Positions 6,301 through 12,906 of a stretch of 13,930 nucleotides of DNA are shown here, in pieces. Position numbers and translations under genes: made by a program. The first letter of the stretch is position 1. The number at the start of each line of letters is the position of its first letter. This DNA comes from JBBRDU01 sp038203615 (lineage in GTDB: Bacteria; Verrucomicrobiota; Verrucomicrobiia; Chthoniobacterales; UBA10450): positions 1 through 13,930 of the forward strand of contig JBBRDU010000081.1 in NCBI GenBank assembly GCA_038203615.1, in the 5' to 3' direction. Below the pieces are notes generated by a model. It was not told the DNA's origin and searched no databases. It saw only the letters and a program-made list of their open reading frames with translations.

Positions 6301-9216
6301 GCCGGCGACCAGGGAGGCGAAGTGGTCGCTGCCGGGACGCCCCAGCAAGTTGCCAAAGTGGACGCCTCCCACACCGGTAACTTTCTCCGCTCAGTTCTGG
6401 GGAGCGCACGCGACTCGCGTGCAGTTTTCGGCGACTCGCCGAAAACATCTGGCAAACAAATCAGTTACGCGAGTGTTGAAGGAGACGAGCCAGTCCTGCG
6501 CGCGGCAGAGCTGCCGTCGAGCCCGCTGCTCGACCGTGCAGGCCAGCGGCCTGCGCTCCCCGGAATCGGCGCGAACAGCCCCCATCACATTGCCGTGTGG
6601 GGCGCCCGCGAGCACAACCTGAAAAACATCTCCGTGAAAATCCCGCGCGACAAGATGGTTGTCATCACGGGCTTAAGCGGTTCGGGCAAATCGACGCTCG
6701 CGTTCGATATTCTCTTTGCGGAAGGGCAACGCCGTTTCCTCGACAGCATGTCGCCTTACGCGCGCCAGTTCGTCGAGCAGTTGGAGAAACCCGATGTGGA
6801 CCTGGTCGAAGGATTGCCGGCCACTGTCGCGATTGAGCAGCGCGTCACGCGCGGCGGCGGCAAATCAACGGTCGCCACCGTCACGGAGATTTACCATTTC
6901 CTTCGCCTCCTTTTCGCCAAGACGGGCACGCAGTTTTGTCCGGATTGCGAACTGCCGGTGGAAAAGCAGAGTCTCGCCGCCATCGTCAGGCAGGTGGAAG
7001 CCGCGGCCAAACGAGGCCCGCTCAAGGTGCTCGCACCCCTCGTGAAGGCGCGCAAAGGTTTCCATACCGACGTGGCTCGTTGGGCAGAGCGCCAGGGTTT
7101 TGACACGCTCTATGTCGATGGCGTGCTCGTCGCGGTCGATCAATTCCGGAAGCTGGAACGCTTCAAGGAACACACCATCGACGCGGTCGTGGGCGTGATT
7201 GATGCCAAACGCATTCTAAAAGCGCGTAACCTGACGCAGCGCGCGCTCGACATTGGACGGGGCACCGCGCATCTGCTCGACTCGAAGAACCGGCTCACCG
7301 TCATGAGCACGGAAATGAGTTGTCCGGGATGCGGTCGCGCCTTTGAAGAATTGGATCCGCGTCTCTTTTCCTTCAACTCGCCCCACGGCGCCTGCCAGGA
7401 GTGCGGCGGTTTTGGCGAGATTTGGAATCGCTCGCTCCAAACGGGCAAGGAAGATAACGGAGAATCGGTTTTGGAGAACGAACTCGCGGCCGAGCGCGAA
7501 TCCGAATCGGTCGACCAGGAGGAGGCGCGCGAATGCCCGGGTTGCCACGGTTCCCGGCTCAATTCGGTGGCGCGACACGTGCGCGTGCAGAATTTTACGA
7601 TCGATCATTTCACTTCCCGGTCGGCCAGCGAAGCGCGGGAGTTGATCGCGAAGCTCCGCTTTCGCGGAACGCAGAAAACGGTGGCGGCCGAATTACTGCC
7701 GGAAATAGATCAGCGGCTTCACTTCATGGACAATGTCGGTCTCGGCTATCTCGCCCTGGGAAGGTCAGCCAAAACACTCAGTGGCGGCGAATCGCAACGC
7801 ATCCGCCTGGCCGCACAACTCGGCTCCAATTTGCGCGGTGTCCTCTACGTTTTGGATGAACCCACTATTGGGCTGCATCCGCGCGATAATATCCGGTTGC
7901 TCGAGACCCTGACCGCATTGCGCGAAAAAGGAAACTCCCTCGTCATCGTGGAGCACGATGAGGAAACGATGCGCCGCGCCGATCACATCATTGATCTGGG
8001 CCCGCGCGCGGGTCTGCACGGCGGCGCAGTCGTGGCGCAGGGGACGCTTCAGGATATCGCGCGTTCCAAGGTTTCAGAGACGGGACGTTGCCTGCAGTTT
8101 CCCATCGCGCATCCGCTCCGAAAATCGCGACGCCCGCTTGATACGGTGAAAAACTGGCTCGAGATTCGCGGCGCGTGCGCCCACAATCTAAAGAACGTTG
8201 ACGTCCGCTTTCCGGTGGGCCGGTTGTCCGTCATCACGGGCATTTCCGGTTCGGGCAAATCGACGCTCATGCACGAAGTGCTCTGGCCGGCCGTGCGCGA
8301 TGCGTTGAACGAAAAGAAAGGGACCGGGAATGGCGACTTGTTTAAAGTCGTTAGCGGGATGGATAAAATCGAGGCCGCCTACGAAGTCGATCAATCCCCC
8401 ATCGGCAAAACCTCGCGTTCCACCCCGGCCACCTACATCAAGGTGTTCGACGAAATCAGGAATCTCTACGCGCAGCTGCCGGTCTCGCGCGTGCGCGGTT
8501 ATTCTTCCAGCCGATTTTCTTTCAATGCGGAGGGCGGCCGCTGCGAAACATGCAAAGGCCAGGGCGTGATCAAGCTCGAAATGAATTTTCTGCCGAGCAG
8601 CTTTGTCCCGTGTGAGGATTGCGGGGGCAAACGCTATAGCCCGCAGACGCTCGAGGTTCTCTATAACGAAAAATCGATCGGCGACGTGATGGAGATGACG
8701 ATCGAAGAAGCCGCCGGCTTTTTCGCGGCGCACCAGAAGGTGGCGCGGCCTTTATCGCTCCTCGTCGAGACGGGCCTCGGTTATCTCAAACTGGGCCAGC
8801 CCAGCCCGACCCTGAGCGGCGGGGAAGCGCAACGTCTTAAGCTCGCCACCCAGTTGAAGCGCGGCATCGGCCGGGCCCAGAACGAACGGATTCGCAAGAT
8901 GCGCAAGCCGGGCTCGACGCTTTATCTGTTGGAGGAACCCACCATCGGCCTGCACATGGCCGACATTGAGTTGCTCCTCAATGTCATCCATGCCCTCGTC
9001 GATGAAGGGAACACGATCGTCGTGATCGAGCACAATCTCAGCATCATCGCCGAGGCGGATTACATCGTCGATATCGGCCCGGAGGCCGGCGCGGACGGTG
9101 GCCAGATTGTCGCCATCGGCACTCCGGAAGAAGTCGCGCAAAACCGTCTCAGCCGGACCGCGCCATTCTTGCGCGAAGTGCTCGCTCCCACGCAGAAGAA
9201 CGAATTTCAATCCTGA
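3331..9216 (+). CDS. uvrA: Tandem-fused excinuclease ABC subunit UvrA with four ABC ATPase domains
   Basis: UvrA recognises bulky DNA lesions with UvrB at the start of nucleotide excision repair. A standard UvrA has about 950 residues and two ABC domains. This one has about 1,961 residues and four. Walker A motifs are at 47-54 (GPSGSGKS), 711-718, 1114-1121 and 1637-1644. LSGGE signatures are at 524-528, 904-908, 1483-1487 and 1828-1832. Walker B acidic pairs are DE at 550-551, 940-941 and 1509-1510, but EE at 1868-1869. Each half has UvrA zinc-type CxxC pairs and the UvrB-binding TxTEI region. Double-length UvrA is known in PVC bacteria, so this is not an assembly artefact. I chose GTG 3331 because GGAG (3317-3320) lies 10 bp upstream and the conserved domain starts soon after; the longer frame back to TTG 3217 would begin inside the 3182-3255 inverted repeat. 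Three in-frame palindromic repeats lengthen loops or linkers (residues about 440-459, 622-658, 1023-1077). Confidence 0.93.
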   Translation: MGSKIAGKQYLTASTAAECIEIRGARQNNLKGIDVDLPLGQLTVLTGPSGSGKSSLAFDTIYAEGQRRYVETFSPYMRQFLDRMDKPRVDEIRGIPPAIAIEQANPVKSSRSTVGTMTEINDYLKLLWPRVARAFCPTCQREIKPETAPSIADEVLRECGGKNILLTFWVAVPPKTEPRDFFGFLQQQGYLRVWIDGKVVRVDSDEKIKRLGARVQVIQDRILVSQANRSRLTEALEIALRFGKDRVNVVMWPAEQSKVEKQKSKMRELPFSTGWHCAHCDVDIRLPTPGLFSFNNPLGACPECRGFGRTIAIDLDKAIPDRSLSIAQGVVRVFRGQEFGESQKDLLRACAREEVDIHLPFEELPKADQDFVIKGEKGEGEEEYEDDQRWYGVRGFFRWLESNTYKMHVRVLLSRYRAYTTCPSCQGGRFQPETLNYQMVEGPASSRPTNGADRAAPSKIARQLTLPQFDALSILQAREVLSAIDVPAADSTAEMLRKEICSRLTYLCEVGLGYLTLDRSTRTLSGGEVQRVNLTTCLGASLVNTLFVMDEPSVGLHPRDVGRLIRVMHHLRDKGNTLLVVEHEEAIIRSADNLLDIGPGRGELGGELVFSGKLQQLISSSGGPHASSVLSAASLPRRAKPSVRQDAERSTQDARAPHSLTADYLSGRKSIPLPKSRRKSTSFIKITGAREHNLKNVDVEIPLGIFTCVTGVSGSGKSTLIRDVLYRNLLRAKGQPSDQEPGACKSVTGAHRVGEIVMVDQSALARTPRSTPVLYLGLYDRVRELFAALPEAMSQGLTASAFSFNSGSGRCERCSGTGFEKIEMQFLSDLYVRCAECEGRRFQPHVLRVQLRGKSIHDVLALTVTEAIQFFAQIGEEKALSHPLAVLEEVGLGYLRLGQPLNTLSGGESQRLKLVRHLAEASSQDANGESEKARSLFIFDEPTTGLHFDDVAVLMQLFQRLVVQGHSILVIEHNLEVIKCADWVIDLGPEAGDQGGEVVAAGTPQQVAKVDASHTGNFLRSVLGSARDSRAVFGDSPKTSGKQISYASVEGDEPVLRAAELPSSPLLDRAGQRPALPGIGANSPHHIAVWGAREHNLKNISVKIPRDKMVVITGLSGSGKSTLAFDILFAEGQRRFLDSMSPYARQFVEQLEKPDVDLVEGLPATVAIEQRVTRGGGKSTVATVTEIYHFLRLLFAKTGTQFCPDCELPVEKQSLAAIVRQVEAAAKRGPLKVLAPLVKARKGFHTDVARWAERQGFDTLYVDGVLVAVDQFRKLERFKEHTIDAVVGVIDAKRILKARNLTQRALDIGRGTAHLLDSKNRLTVMSTEMSCPGCGRAFEELDPRLFSFNSPHGACQECGGFGEIWNRSLQTGKEDNGESVLENELAAERESESVDQEEARECPGCHGSRLNSVARHVRVQNFTIDHFTSRSASEARELIAKLRFRGTQKTVAAELLPEIDQRLHFMDNVGLGYLALGRSAKTLSGGESQRIRLAAQLGSNLRGVLYVLDEPTIGLHPRDNIRLLETLTALREKGNSLVIVEHDEETMRRADHIIDLGPRAGLHGGAVVAQGTLQDIARSKVSETGRCLQFPIAHPLRKSRRPLDTVKNWLEIRGACAHNLKNVDVRFPVGRLSVITGISGSGKSTLMHEVLWPAVRDALNEKKGTGNGDLFKVVSGMDKIEAAYEVDQSPIGKTSRSTPATYIKVFDEIRNLYAQLPVSRVRGYSSSRFSFNAEGGRCETCKGQGVIKLEMNFLPSSFVPCEDCGGKRYSPQTLEVLYNEKSIGDVMEMTIEEAAGFFAAHQKVARPLSLLVETGLGYLKLGQPSPTLSGGEAQRLKLATQLKRGIGRAQNERIRKMRKPGSTLYLLEEPTIGLHMADIELLLNVIHALVDEGNTIVVIEHNLSIIAEADYIVDIGPEAGADGGQIVAIGTPEEVAQNRLSRTAPFLREVLAPTQKNEFQS
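4649..4705. repeat. In-frame compound palindrome inside uvrA, first (57 bp)
   Basis: TGGAGGG at 4649-4655 pairs with CCCTCCA at 4699-4705. Inside are GGGAC/GTCCC (4653-4657/4670-4674) and GGCGCTG/CAGCGCC (4681-4687/4694-4700). The length is 57 bp, exactly 19 codons. It encodes a polar stretch, about residues 440-459, after a CxxC motif in NBD1 and before the LTLP helix. The frame stays open through it. Confidence 0.65.
5194..5302. repeat. In-frame compound palindrome inside uvrA, second (about 109 bp)
   Basis: It holds three perfect hairpins in a row: GCACGCT/AGCGTGC (5202-5208/5212-5218), a 13 bp stem GCTCTCCGCGGCA (5217-5229/5234-5246), and CGTTCGGCA/TGCCGAACG (5256-5264/5268-5276). The outer ends GGGGGA and CTCCCC form an imperfect inverted repeat, like family A. 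It encodes residues about 622-658, rich in Arg, Ala and Ser, in the linker between NBD1 and NBD2. Confidence 0.75.
6399..6561. repeat. In-frame family A palindromic repeat inside uvrA, third (163 bp)
   Basis: GGGGAGCGCA (6399-6408) and TGCGCTCCCC (6552-6561) form perfect terminal repeats identical to those at 1-151. Inner hairpins are 6406-6412/6416-6422 (GCACGCG), 6424-6433/6437-6446 (GTTTTCGGCG), 6503-6508/6511-6516 (CGGCAG), 6517-6522/6528-6533 (TCGAGC) and 6538-6544/6548-6554 (GCAGGCC). It encodes residues about 1023-1077, in the linker between the two UvrA halves, without breaking the frame. Confidence 0.82.
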
Positions 9217-9273
9217 GTCCCGCGATCTGTCCGCTGGACGTCGGGGATTGTTGGCTGCAGCGTTTGGTTAGGC
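9217..9273 (-). other. Truncated attC (R''-L'' half only) at the array end next to uvrA
   Basis: Read on the minus strand, GCCTAAC (9273-9267) is followed by CAAACGCTGCAGCCAAC, the same arm as in the complete attC sites. No matching L'-R' arm with a terminal GTTAGGC follows before the uvrA coding sequence. The cassette array thus ends in half a site. In the same interval, CCCG (9219-9222) with CGGG (9242-9245), plus GTCC/GGAC (9229-9232/9236-9239), can form an interrupted hairpin. It could terminate uvrA, but it lacks a U-tract. Confidence 0.65.
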
Positions 9274-9588
9274 CATTCTCCGGATGATACCGCGTAGCCA
9301 TGCCAGCAGGACAACGACTAAACCGCACGGCAGAAGCCAGGCCTGATGAAACCACGAACCAAGCGCCATTAGAACAAAGCCGGACAGACGAAGCACTTCC
9401 GTTACGCGACTCATATAGGTTGTCAAGTATCTGCCGAACGAAGACTGTTTGTATCGTTCAAGGTCAACGGCTGCAATAATAATCGTTGAAACGATGATTG
9501 GTGGCAGCAACGCGATGGCGATCGCCGCCACGAGATAATGCCGCCAAAAAAATAGCAAGAGGGAGACGTTACCGCGATGTCCGTACAC
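9268..9588 (-). CDS. Small integral membrane protein of unknown function (cassette gene)
   Basis: I do not recognise a family. From the GTG at 9588 it encodes 106 residues with hydrophobic helices near 15-40, at about 68-80 and at about 84-98, an aromatic/basic start (FFWRHY) and a basic tail (RGIIRRMA). The frame is open upstream to an ATG at 9702, giving 144 residues, but that ATG lies inside the neighbouring cassette's attC. GTG 9588 is the first usual start on this cassette's own side of the core that I find. The start is uncertain. The TAA stop is embedded in the attC core GCCTAAC. It is the last cassette of the array, next to the truncated attC. Confidence 0.5.
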   Translation of the reverse strand: MYGHRGNVSLLLFFWRHYLVAAIAIALLPPIIVSTIIIAAVDLERYKQSSFGRYLTTYMSRVTEVLRLSGFVLMALGSWFHQAWLLPCGLVVVLLAWLRGIIRRMA

Positions 9589-9651
9589 AACTTCAACGGG
9601 TGGATTTGATGGTACAGTATTTTCTCGCGAAGGGTCATTGCGAGGATCTCG

Positions 9652-9775
9652 GCCTAACGATCGAAAGCTCAGCGACGACGGAGCGCGGCGCGGCACCTGC
9701 ATGGTGGGCGGAAAGGTGGTGGCGGAAGCAGGTGCCGTGACGCACGGAGCTGTTCGCTACAGCGCATGGTTAGGC
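9652..9775 (-). other. attC site A (124 bp)
   Basis: The cores are GCCTAAC at 9652-9658 and GTTAGGC at 9769-9775. Arms CAGCGA-C (plus strand, left) and TAGCGAAC (complement of the right end) differ by one extra A in the right arm. It follows the CHASE3 gene. Its centre is GC-rich, with GGCACCTGC pairing with GCAGGTGCC. Confidence 0.8.
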
Positions 9776-9781
9776 GTCTTT

Positions 9782-10588
9782 CTACTTAGGTTGAAGGTCT
9801 CCAAAGGCCTTTTTGGCTTCGGCTGGCGAAATCCCGTGGCTCGTATTCAGGTTGAAGCGGCGTAGTAGATACTCCTCGAAGGAAAGCCACTCGCCCTCAT
9901 ACTCGATCGTGCGGGACCAAGCGCAGACGGTGACGAGGCTTTGCATGTTCGCGAGTCGGCGGAACATGACGAAAATCGCCCCGGCGAAGAGGAAATTGAG
10001 TGCGACCAGCGCAGTCAGCAAGCTCGTACTGAGCCGAGCGCGTGCAGCGAGTTGCGCTTCGCGATTGACGAGAAGACGTGACTCCTCCTCCTCCATCAGT
10101 TCCAGCCGCGCACGAATAGCGTCCATCGTCTGCTTGCCACGGTTGGTCTTGATGAGTGCCAGGGCCGCCTCACCCTCGCCTTGCTGTTGGAGGGCGATGG
10201 TCTGGGCCATAAAGTCGAGCTTCGCCGCAACCAGCGGGTCGAGCTGACGTAGATGCTCCTGCTGGACGTGATTATCGGAGGTGAGGTTGCGGAGCATCGT
10301 GATCTGACCCTGAAGCCCACTTAGAGCGGACTTGTAGGGCTGGAGATAAGATTCGTCTGAGACCAGAAGAAAGCCGCGCTGACCGGTCTCCGCATCGACG
10401 AACGACACCAGGAGTCTCTGGAGTTCGCGCTGGACTTCGAGCGTGTGAGAAACCCAATGAAAGGCGATGCCAAGCTGGCGCTCCCCACGGTAAGCAATAA
10501 CGGCTGGAACACTGATGAGCAGGCAAGGAATCACGAGGGAAACCACGAGCAGCATGCGAGTCTGCTTGAATTGGGGTGTTCCGGGCAT
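9782..10588 (-). CDS. CHASE3-domain membrane sensor protein without output kinase, with degenerate zinc-ribbon tail
   Basis: This encodes 268 residues from the ATG at 10588. A longer frame to GTG 10639 would begin inside attC B and is unlikely. Transmembrane helix 1 spans about 12-33. An extracytoplasmic CHASE3-type sensor region spans about 37-186, with the hallmark VDAETGQRGFL at 64-74 followed by YLQPY at 81-85. Transmembrane helix 2 spans about 188-209. A cytoplasmic tail spans 210-268. CHASE3 domains normally feed histidine kinases or cyclases, but none follows here. The tail (about 220-261: VCAWSRTIEY, EGEWLSFEEYL, TSHGISPAEAKK) matches the short C-terminal module of many sensors that reads CxxC-K-IRD ... 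SHGICPEC, but three of the four cysteines are replaced. It ends 6 bp before attC A. It probably senses an unknown ligand and signals through a partner. Confidence 0.75.
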   Translation of the reverse strand: MPGTPQFKQTRMLLVVSLVIPCLLISVPAVIAYRGERQLGIAFHWVSHTLEVQRELQRLLVSFVDAETGQRGFLLVSDESYLQPYKSALSGLQGQITMLRNLTSDNHVQQEHLRQLDPLVAAKLDFMAQTIALQQQGEGEAALALIKTNRGKQTMDAIRARLELMEEEESRLLVNREAQLAARARLSTSLLTALVALNFLFAGAIFVMFRRLANMQSLVTVCAWSRTIEYEGEWLSFEEYLLRRFNLNTSHGISPAEAKKAFGDLQPK

Positions 10589-10614
10589 GATTAGAAGGTT
10601 GCGCGGGCGATGAC

Positions 10615-10737
10615 GCCTAACGAAAACAAGATCAGTCACCGCTGGCGAGAGCGAGCTTAATCTGCGATGAAGATGCTGAAGTCACGATTGGCAGGACCGC
10701 ATCCCAGCCAGCGGTTGGCTACAGCGCTTGGTTAGGC
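10615..10737 (-). other. attC site B (123 bp)
   Basis: The cores are GCCTAAC 10615-10621 and GTTAGGC 10731-10737. The arms pair through CCGCTGGC/GCCAGCGG. The complement of the right arm (TAGCCAACCGC) has one A more than the left arm (CAGTCACCGC). It follows the 10719-11168 membrane protein gene, whose last codons and stop read into the site. Confidence 0.85.
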
Positions 10738-11168
10738 CTCTCGCGTCGCAACAATCGCGATACGAATCGAAAGACCGGCTCCCCAGCAATGGCAACTCTA
10801 AATGGGACGGACCCGGCCAATCGCCATGCGACGTGTCCGCCGGTATAACAACCAAGTAGCGTTGCCGCCAGAATGGTGACGAACATAATGAGAATGGTCG
10901 AAATGCCGATAAGCCACTGAACTGAATCAGGCGGATGAACGGGGGCATAGAAGCCAAGAACTGCGCCCAGCAGTATACCGAGGGGGATCGCGACCACGAG
11001 CTGAAAAAGAAGCACGCCCGGTAGCGACGCGATGATCTCCGCAGCGAGCCGAAGAGCAGTGCGCCGCATCGAAGGGAACTTTAAAAGCACGAGGCAGGCC
11101 GCGAGACCGATCCCCATGGCGATGAGGTAAAGCATGAGACACATCGCATATGAAAACGTCGGTGGCAT
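10719..11168 (-). CDS. Integral membrane protein of unknown function (cassette gene)
   Basis: This encodes 149 residues. I do not recognise a family. Three long hydrophobic segments are visible at about 8-30, 46-75 and 84-108, with an AWRLAGSVPFR stretch near 114-124 and a basic C-terminus (RLLRRERP). The ATG at 11168 is 6 bp inside the cassette from the attC C core, as is common for cassette genes. The stop codon lies inside attC B, so the last residues (PNQAL) are encoded by the R''-L'' arm of the recombination site. Expression probably depends on upstream promoters of the array. Confidence 0.65.
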   Translation of the reverse strand: MPPTFSYAMCLMLYLIAMGIGLAACLVLLKFPSMRRTALRLAAEIIASLPGVLLFQLVVAIPLGILLGAVLGFYAPVHPPDSVQWLIGISTILIMFVTILAATLLGCYTGGHVAWRLAGSVPFRVAIAGEPVFRFVSRLLRRERPNQAL

Positions 11169-11174
11169 GACGAG

Positions 11175-11297
11175 GCCTAACGAAACACAAGATCAGCTAC
11201 GAGGACGGGAGCGCGCTCTCGCCGCGGAGAAGATAAACTAGCTACTTCAAAGTCACGCATCGCGCCGGTCCTCGTTAGCTGCATCGCCTAGTTAGGC
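11175..11297 (-). other. attC site C (123 bp)
   Basis: The cores are GCCTAAC 11175-11181 and GTTAGGC 11291-11297. CAGCTA-CGAGGAC on the left pairs with the complement of the right arm, CAGCTAACGAGGAC, leaving one extra A. It belonged to the HEPN-like cassette but is now separated from that gene by the IS30 element. Confidence 0.87.
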
Positions 11298-11302
11298 ATC
11301 TT

Positions 11303-12311
11303 GGATTCAAGAAGCAAGTGCGACAACTTCGGTGGATGATATACAAGCATTTATGTACTGAGGAAAGGCATCCAATCGCGACAATGCGAGGGTTAAAAGT
11401 GGCCACGTCCGAGATAGCCGCGGCGCTGAGCAGGCATCGTAGCACAGTGTACTGGGAGCTGAAGCGGAATCGATCGGTTCATGATGGGTTCTATCGTGCT
11501 ACGCACTCGATCTGGAAGGCGAATGGTCGCAAGCGGCGATCCCGGCGCAACTTGAGGTATGGAAAGGAGGCATTTGCTCCCATCGAGCGAATGGTTCGCG
11601 GGCAGCTCAGTCCACAGCAAATCGTGGGAAGGAGCGGGCTGGAAGGCAGAAAAGTCATGAGCCATGAAACAATCTACAAATGGATCTGGGCAGACAAGAG
11701 GCGTGGCGGAGCATTATGGATGCATCCGCGTGGGGCGCGCAAGATCAAGCGCAAGCGATATGGGCGTTACGACAGCCGCGGCCGCCTGGCAAACAAGGCG
11801 ATGATTGACGAGAGGCCCGCAGTCGTAAAGACGCGCAAAAGGATTGGCGACTGGGAAATCGATACGATCCACGGACGTGGCAAGGCTTGCGTAGTGACTG
11901 TGGTGGAACGCAAAACAGGCTTGGTAAGAATTGGACGGCTCCCAGGAGCAACAATGAAGGAAACCCTAAATCGAACGGTCTCGATCCTTTGGGAGGATCG
12001 AGAGAGGGTGTTGACCATTACTTCGGATAACGGCACCGAGTTCCACAACTACAAGGAATTAGAATCCGCGCTCGATACAAAGGTCTATTTTGCCAGTCCG
12101 CACCATGCATGGGAACGAGGAACCAACGAAAACACAAATGGTCTGATCCGGCAGTATCTGCCCAAAGGCACGGCTCTAGGCAAGCTCACTCAACCAGAAT
12201 GCGATCGTATCGCTGAGATACTGAACAATCGTCCCAAACTACGCCACGGCTTCCTAACTCCTAACGAAGTCTATTATGATCACCCGCTTGTCGCACGACA
12301 AAATTGAAACT
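11303..12311 (+). mobile_element. IS30-family insertion sequence
   Basis: Imperfect 24 bp terminal repeats are at 11303-11326 and 12288-12311; both contain TTCAA and the perfect inner GTGCGACAA. The repeats flank one transposase frame. The element is about 1.0 kb, normal for the family. Exact ends and a target duplication cannot be fixed by eye. It sits between the stop of the HEPN-like gene and attC C, in the opposite orientation to the cassette genes. Confidence 0.82.
11336..12307 (+). CDS. IS30-family DDE transposase
   Basis: This encodes 323 residues from the ATG at 11336. An in-frame GTG at 11318 would start inside the left terminal repeat. The N-terminal helix-turn-helix spans about 24-45 (TSEIAAALSRHRSTVYWELKRN in two parts). 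The catalytic core has D176 in GDWEIDTI, D231 in TSDNGTEF and E265 in RGTNENTNGLIRQY, all in the IS30 context. The C-terminal LNNRPKLRHGFLTPNEVYY is also typical. It cuts and joins DNA for transposition of its own element. No frameshift or lost catalytic residue is seen, so it may be active. The stop codon lies within the right terminal repeat. Confidence 0.95.
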   Translation: MIYKHLCTEERHPIATMRGLKVATSEIAAALSRHRSTVYWELKRNRSVHDGFYRATHSIWKANGRKRRSRRNLRYGKEAFAPIERMVRGQLSPQQIVGRSGLEGRKVMSHETIYKWIWADKRRGGALWMHPRGARKIKRKRYGRYDSRGRLANKAMIDERPAVVKTRKRIGDWEIDTIHGRGKACVVTVVERKTGLVRIGRLPGATMKETLNRTVSILWEDRERVLTITSDNGTEFHNYKELESALDTKVYFASPHHAWERGTNENTNGLIRQYLPKGTALGKLTQPECDRIAEILNNRPKLRHGFLTPNEVYYDHPLVARQN

Positions 12312-12333
12312 AAATGTTGGCACCCCCGCGGCA

Positions 12334-12906
12334 TCAAGCATCAGTGTAGCTATGTGACGTCACGATCAGGAGAGAGGAATCGGGAACCGGAGCCTTGTCA
12401 TTCAGCGCTTTCACAAGCGCGGCGACGTCATCAAGGCAACGCTGTGCATTGGCGAGCGTGTTGAACTTCTCCCACTTGTGTTGGGGAGTCGCCATCCGAA
12501 TCGAGTCATTAATCTCCCCCTCGTACTTAATCTCTTCTCTGATCACTGCTGATTTAGAATGTGCCATCCAATCTCGGTATTTAAACAGCTGGCGTATTGT
12601 CTGGAGCGGTCGCTCGCCGGGAGCGAGCTGCAGGCCGAACTCCGACATAAGAAGTCGAAGCTTTGCGAAAATCGGGGCTCTCTCGGCGTCGCTCCAGCAG
12701 CTGAGACATGTCCTTCCGATGTGATTCAGGTAAGCTTCGACACAGAACGCCGAAAACACCAAAGACGCTTGCAACTGCAAAGCAGAGCCTTTCTCCGTCT
12801 TGGACGCGTTGTTGTGGAAAACGCGCGCTGCGTGGTAATGCTCAGCATGAGGCCGAAAATCGCGCTCCTTTTGTAGCCGACGCGATGACTGATGCGAGGC
12901 CGACAT
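12334..12906 (-). CDS. HEPN-like protein (cassette gene), possible RNase or defence factor
   Basis: This encodes 190 residues. The helical stretch ASLVFSAFCVEAYLNHIGR at about 47-65 and the RX4H motif RDWMAH at 111-116 are the pattern of HEPN-fold proteins, in which Arg and His form the RNA-cleaving site of a dimer. HEPN proteins act in toxin-antitoxin, abortive infection and RNA processing. No partner antitoxin gene is seen in the cassette. Family membership is inferred from motif and predicted helices only; it could instead be a non-catalytic HEPN-like domain. The ATG at 12906 overlaps the degenerate core of attC D, and a start further in cannot be excluded. The IS30 element begins about 20 bp past the stop. 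Confidence 0.6.
   Translation of the reverse strand: MSASHQSSRRLQKERDFRPHAEHYHAARVFHNNASKTEKGSALQLQASLVFSAFCVEAYLNHIGRTCLSCWSDAERAPIFAKLRLLMSEFGLQLAPGERPLQTIRQLFKYRDWMAHSKSAVIREEIKYEGEINDSIRMATPQHKWEKFNTLANAQRCLDDVAALVKALNDKAPVPDSSLLIVTSHSYTDA

Noticed and set aside
9423..9638. Alternative minus-strand frame starting with ATG near the cassette boundary (71 residues)
   Set aside because: Its composition lacks the hydrophobic pattern that is clear in the overlapping 9268-9588 frame, so I treat it as a shadow.
9589..9702. ATG start at 9702 for the last cassette gene
   Set aside because: It lies inside attC A, which belongs to the neighbouring cassette, and the encoded N-terminus derives from the recombination site. 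It stays possible in the present arrangement.
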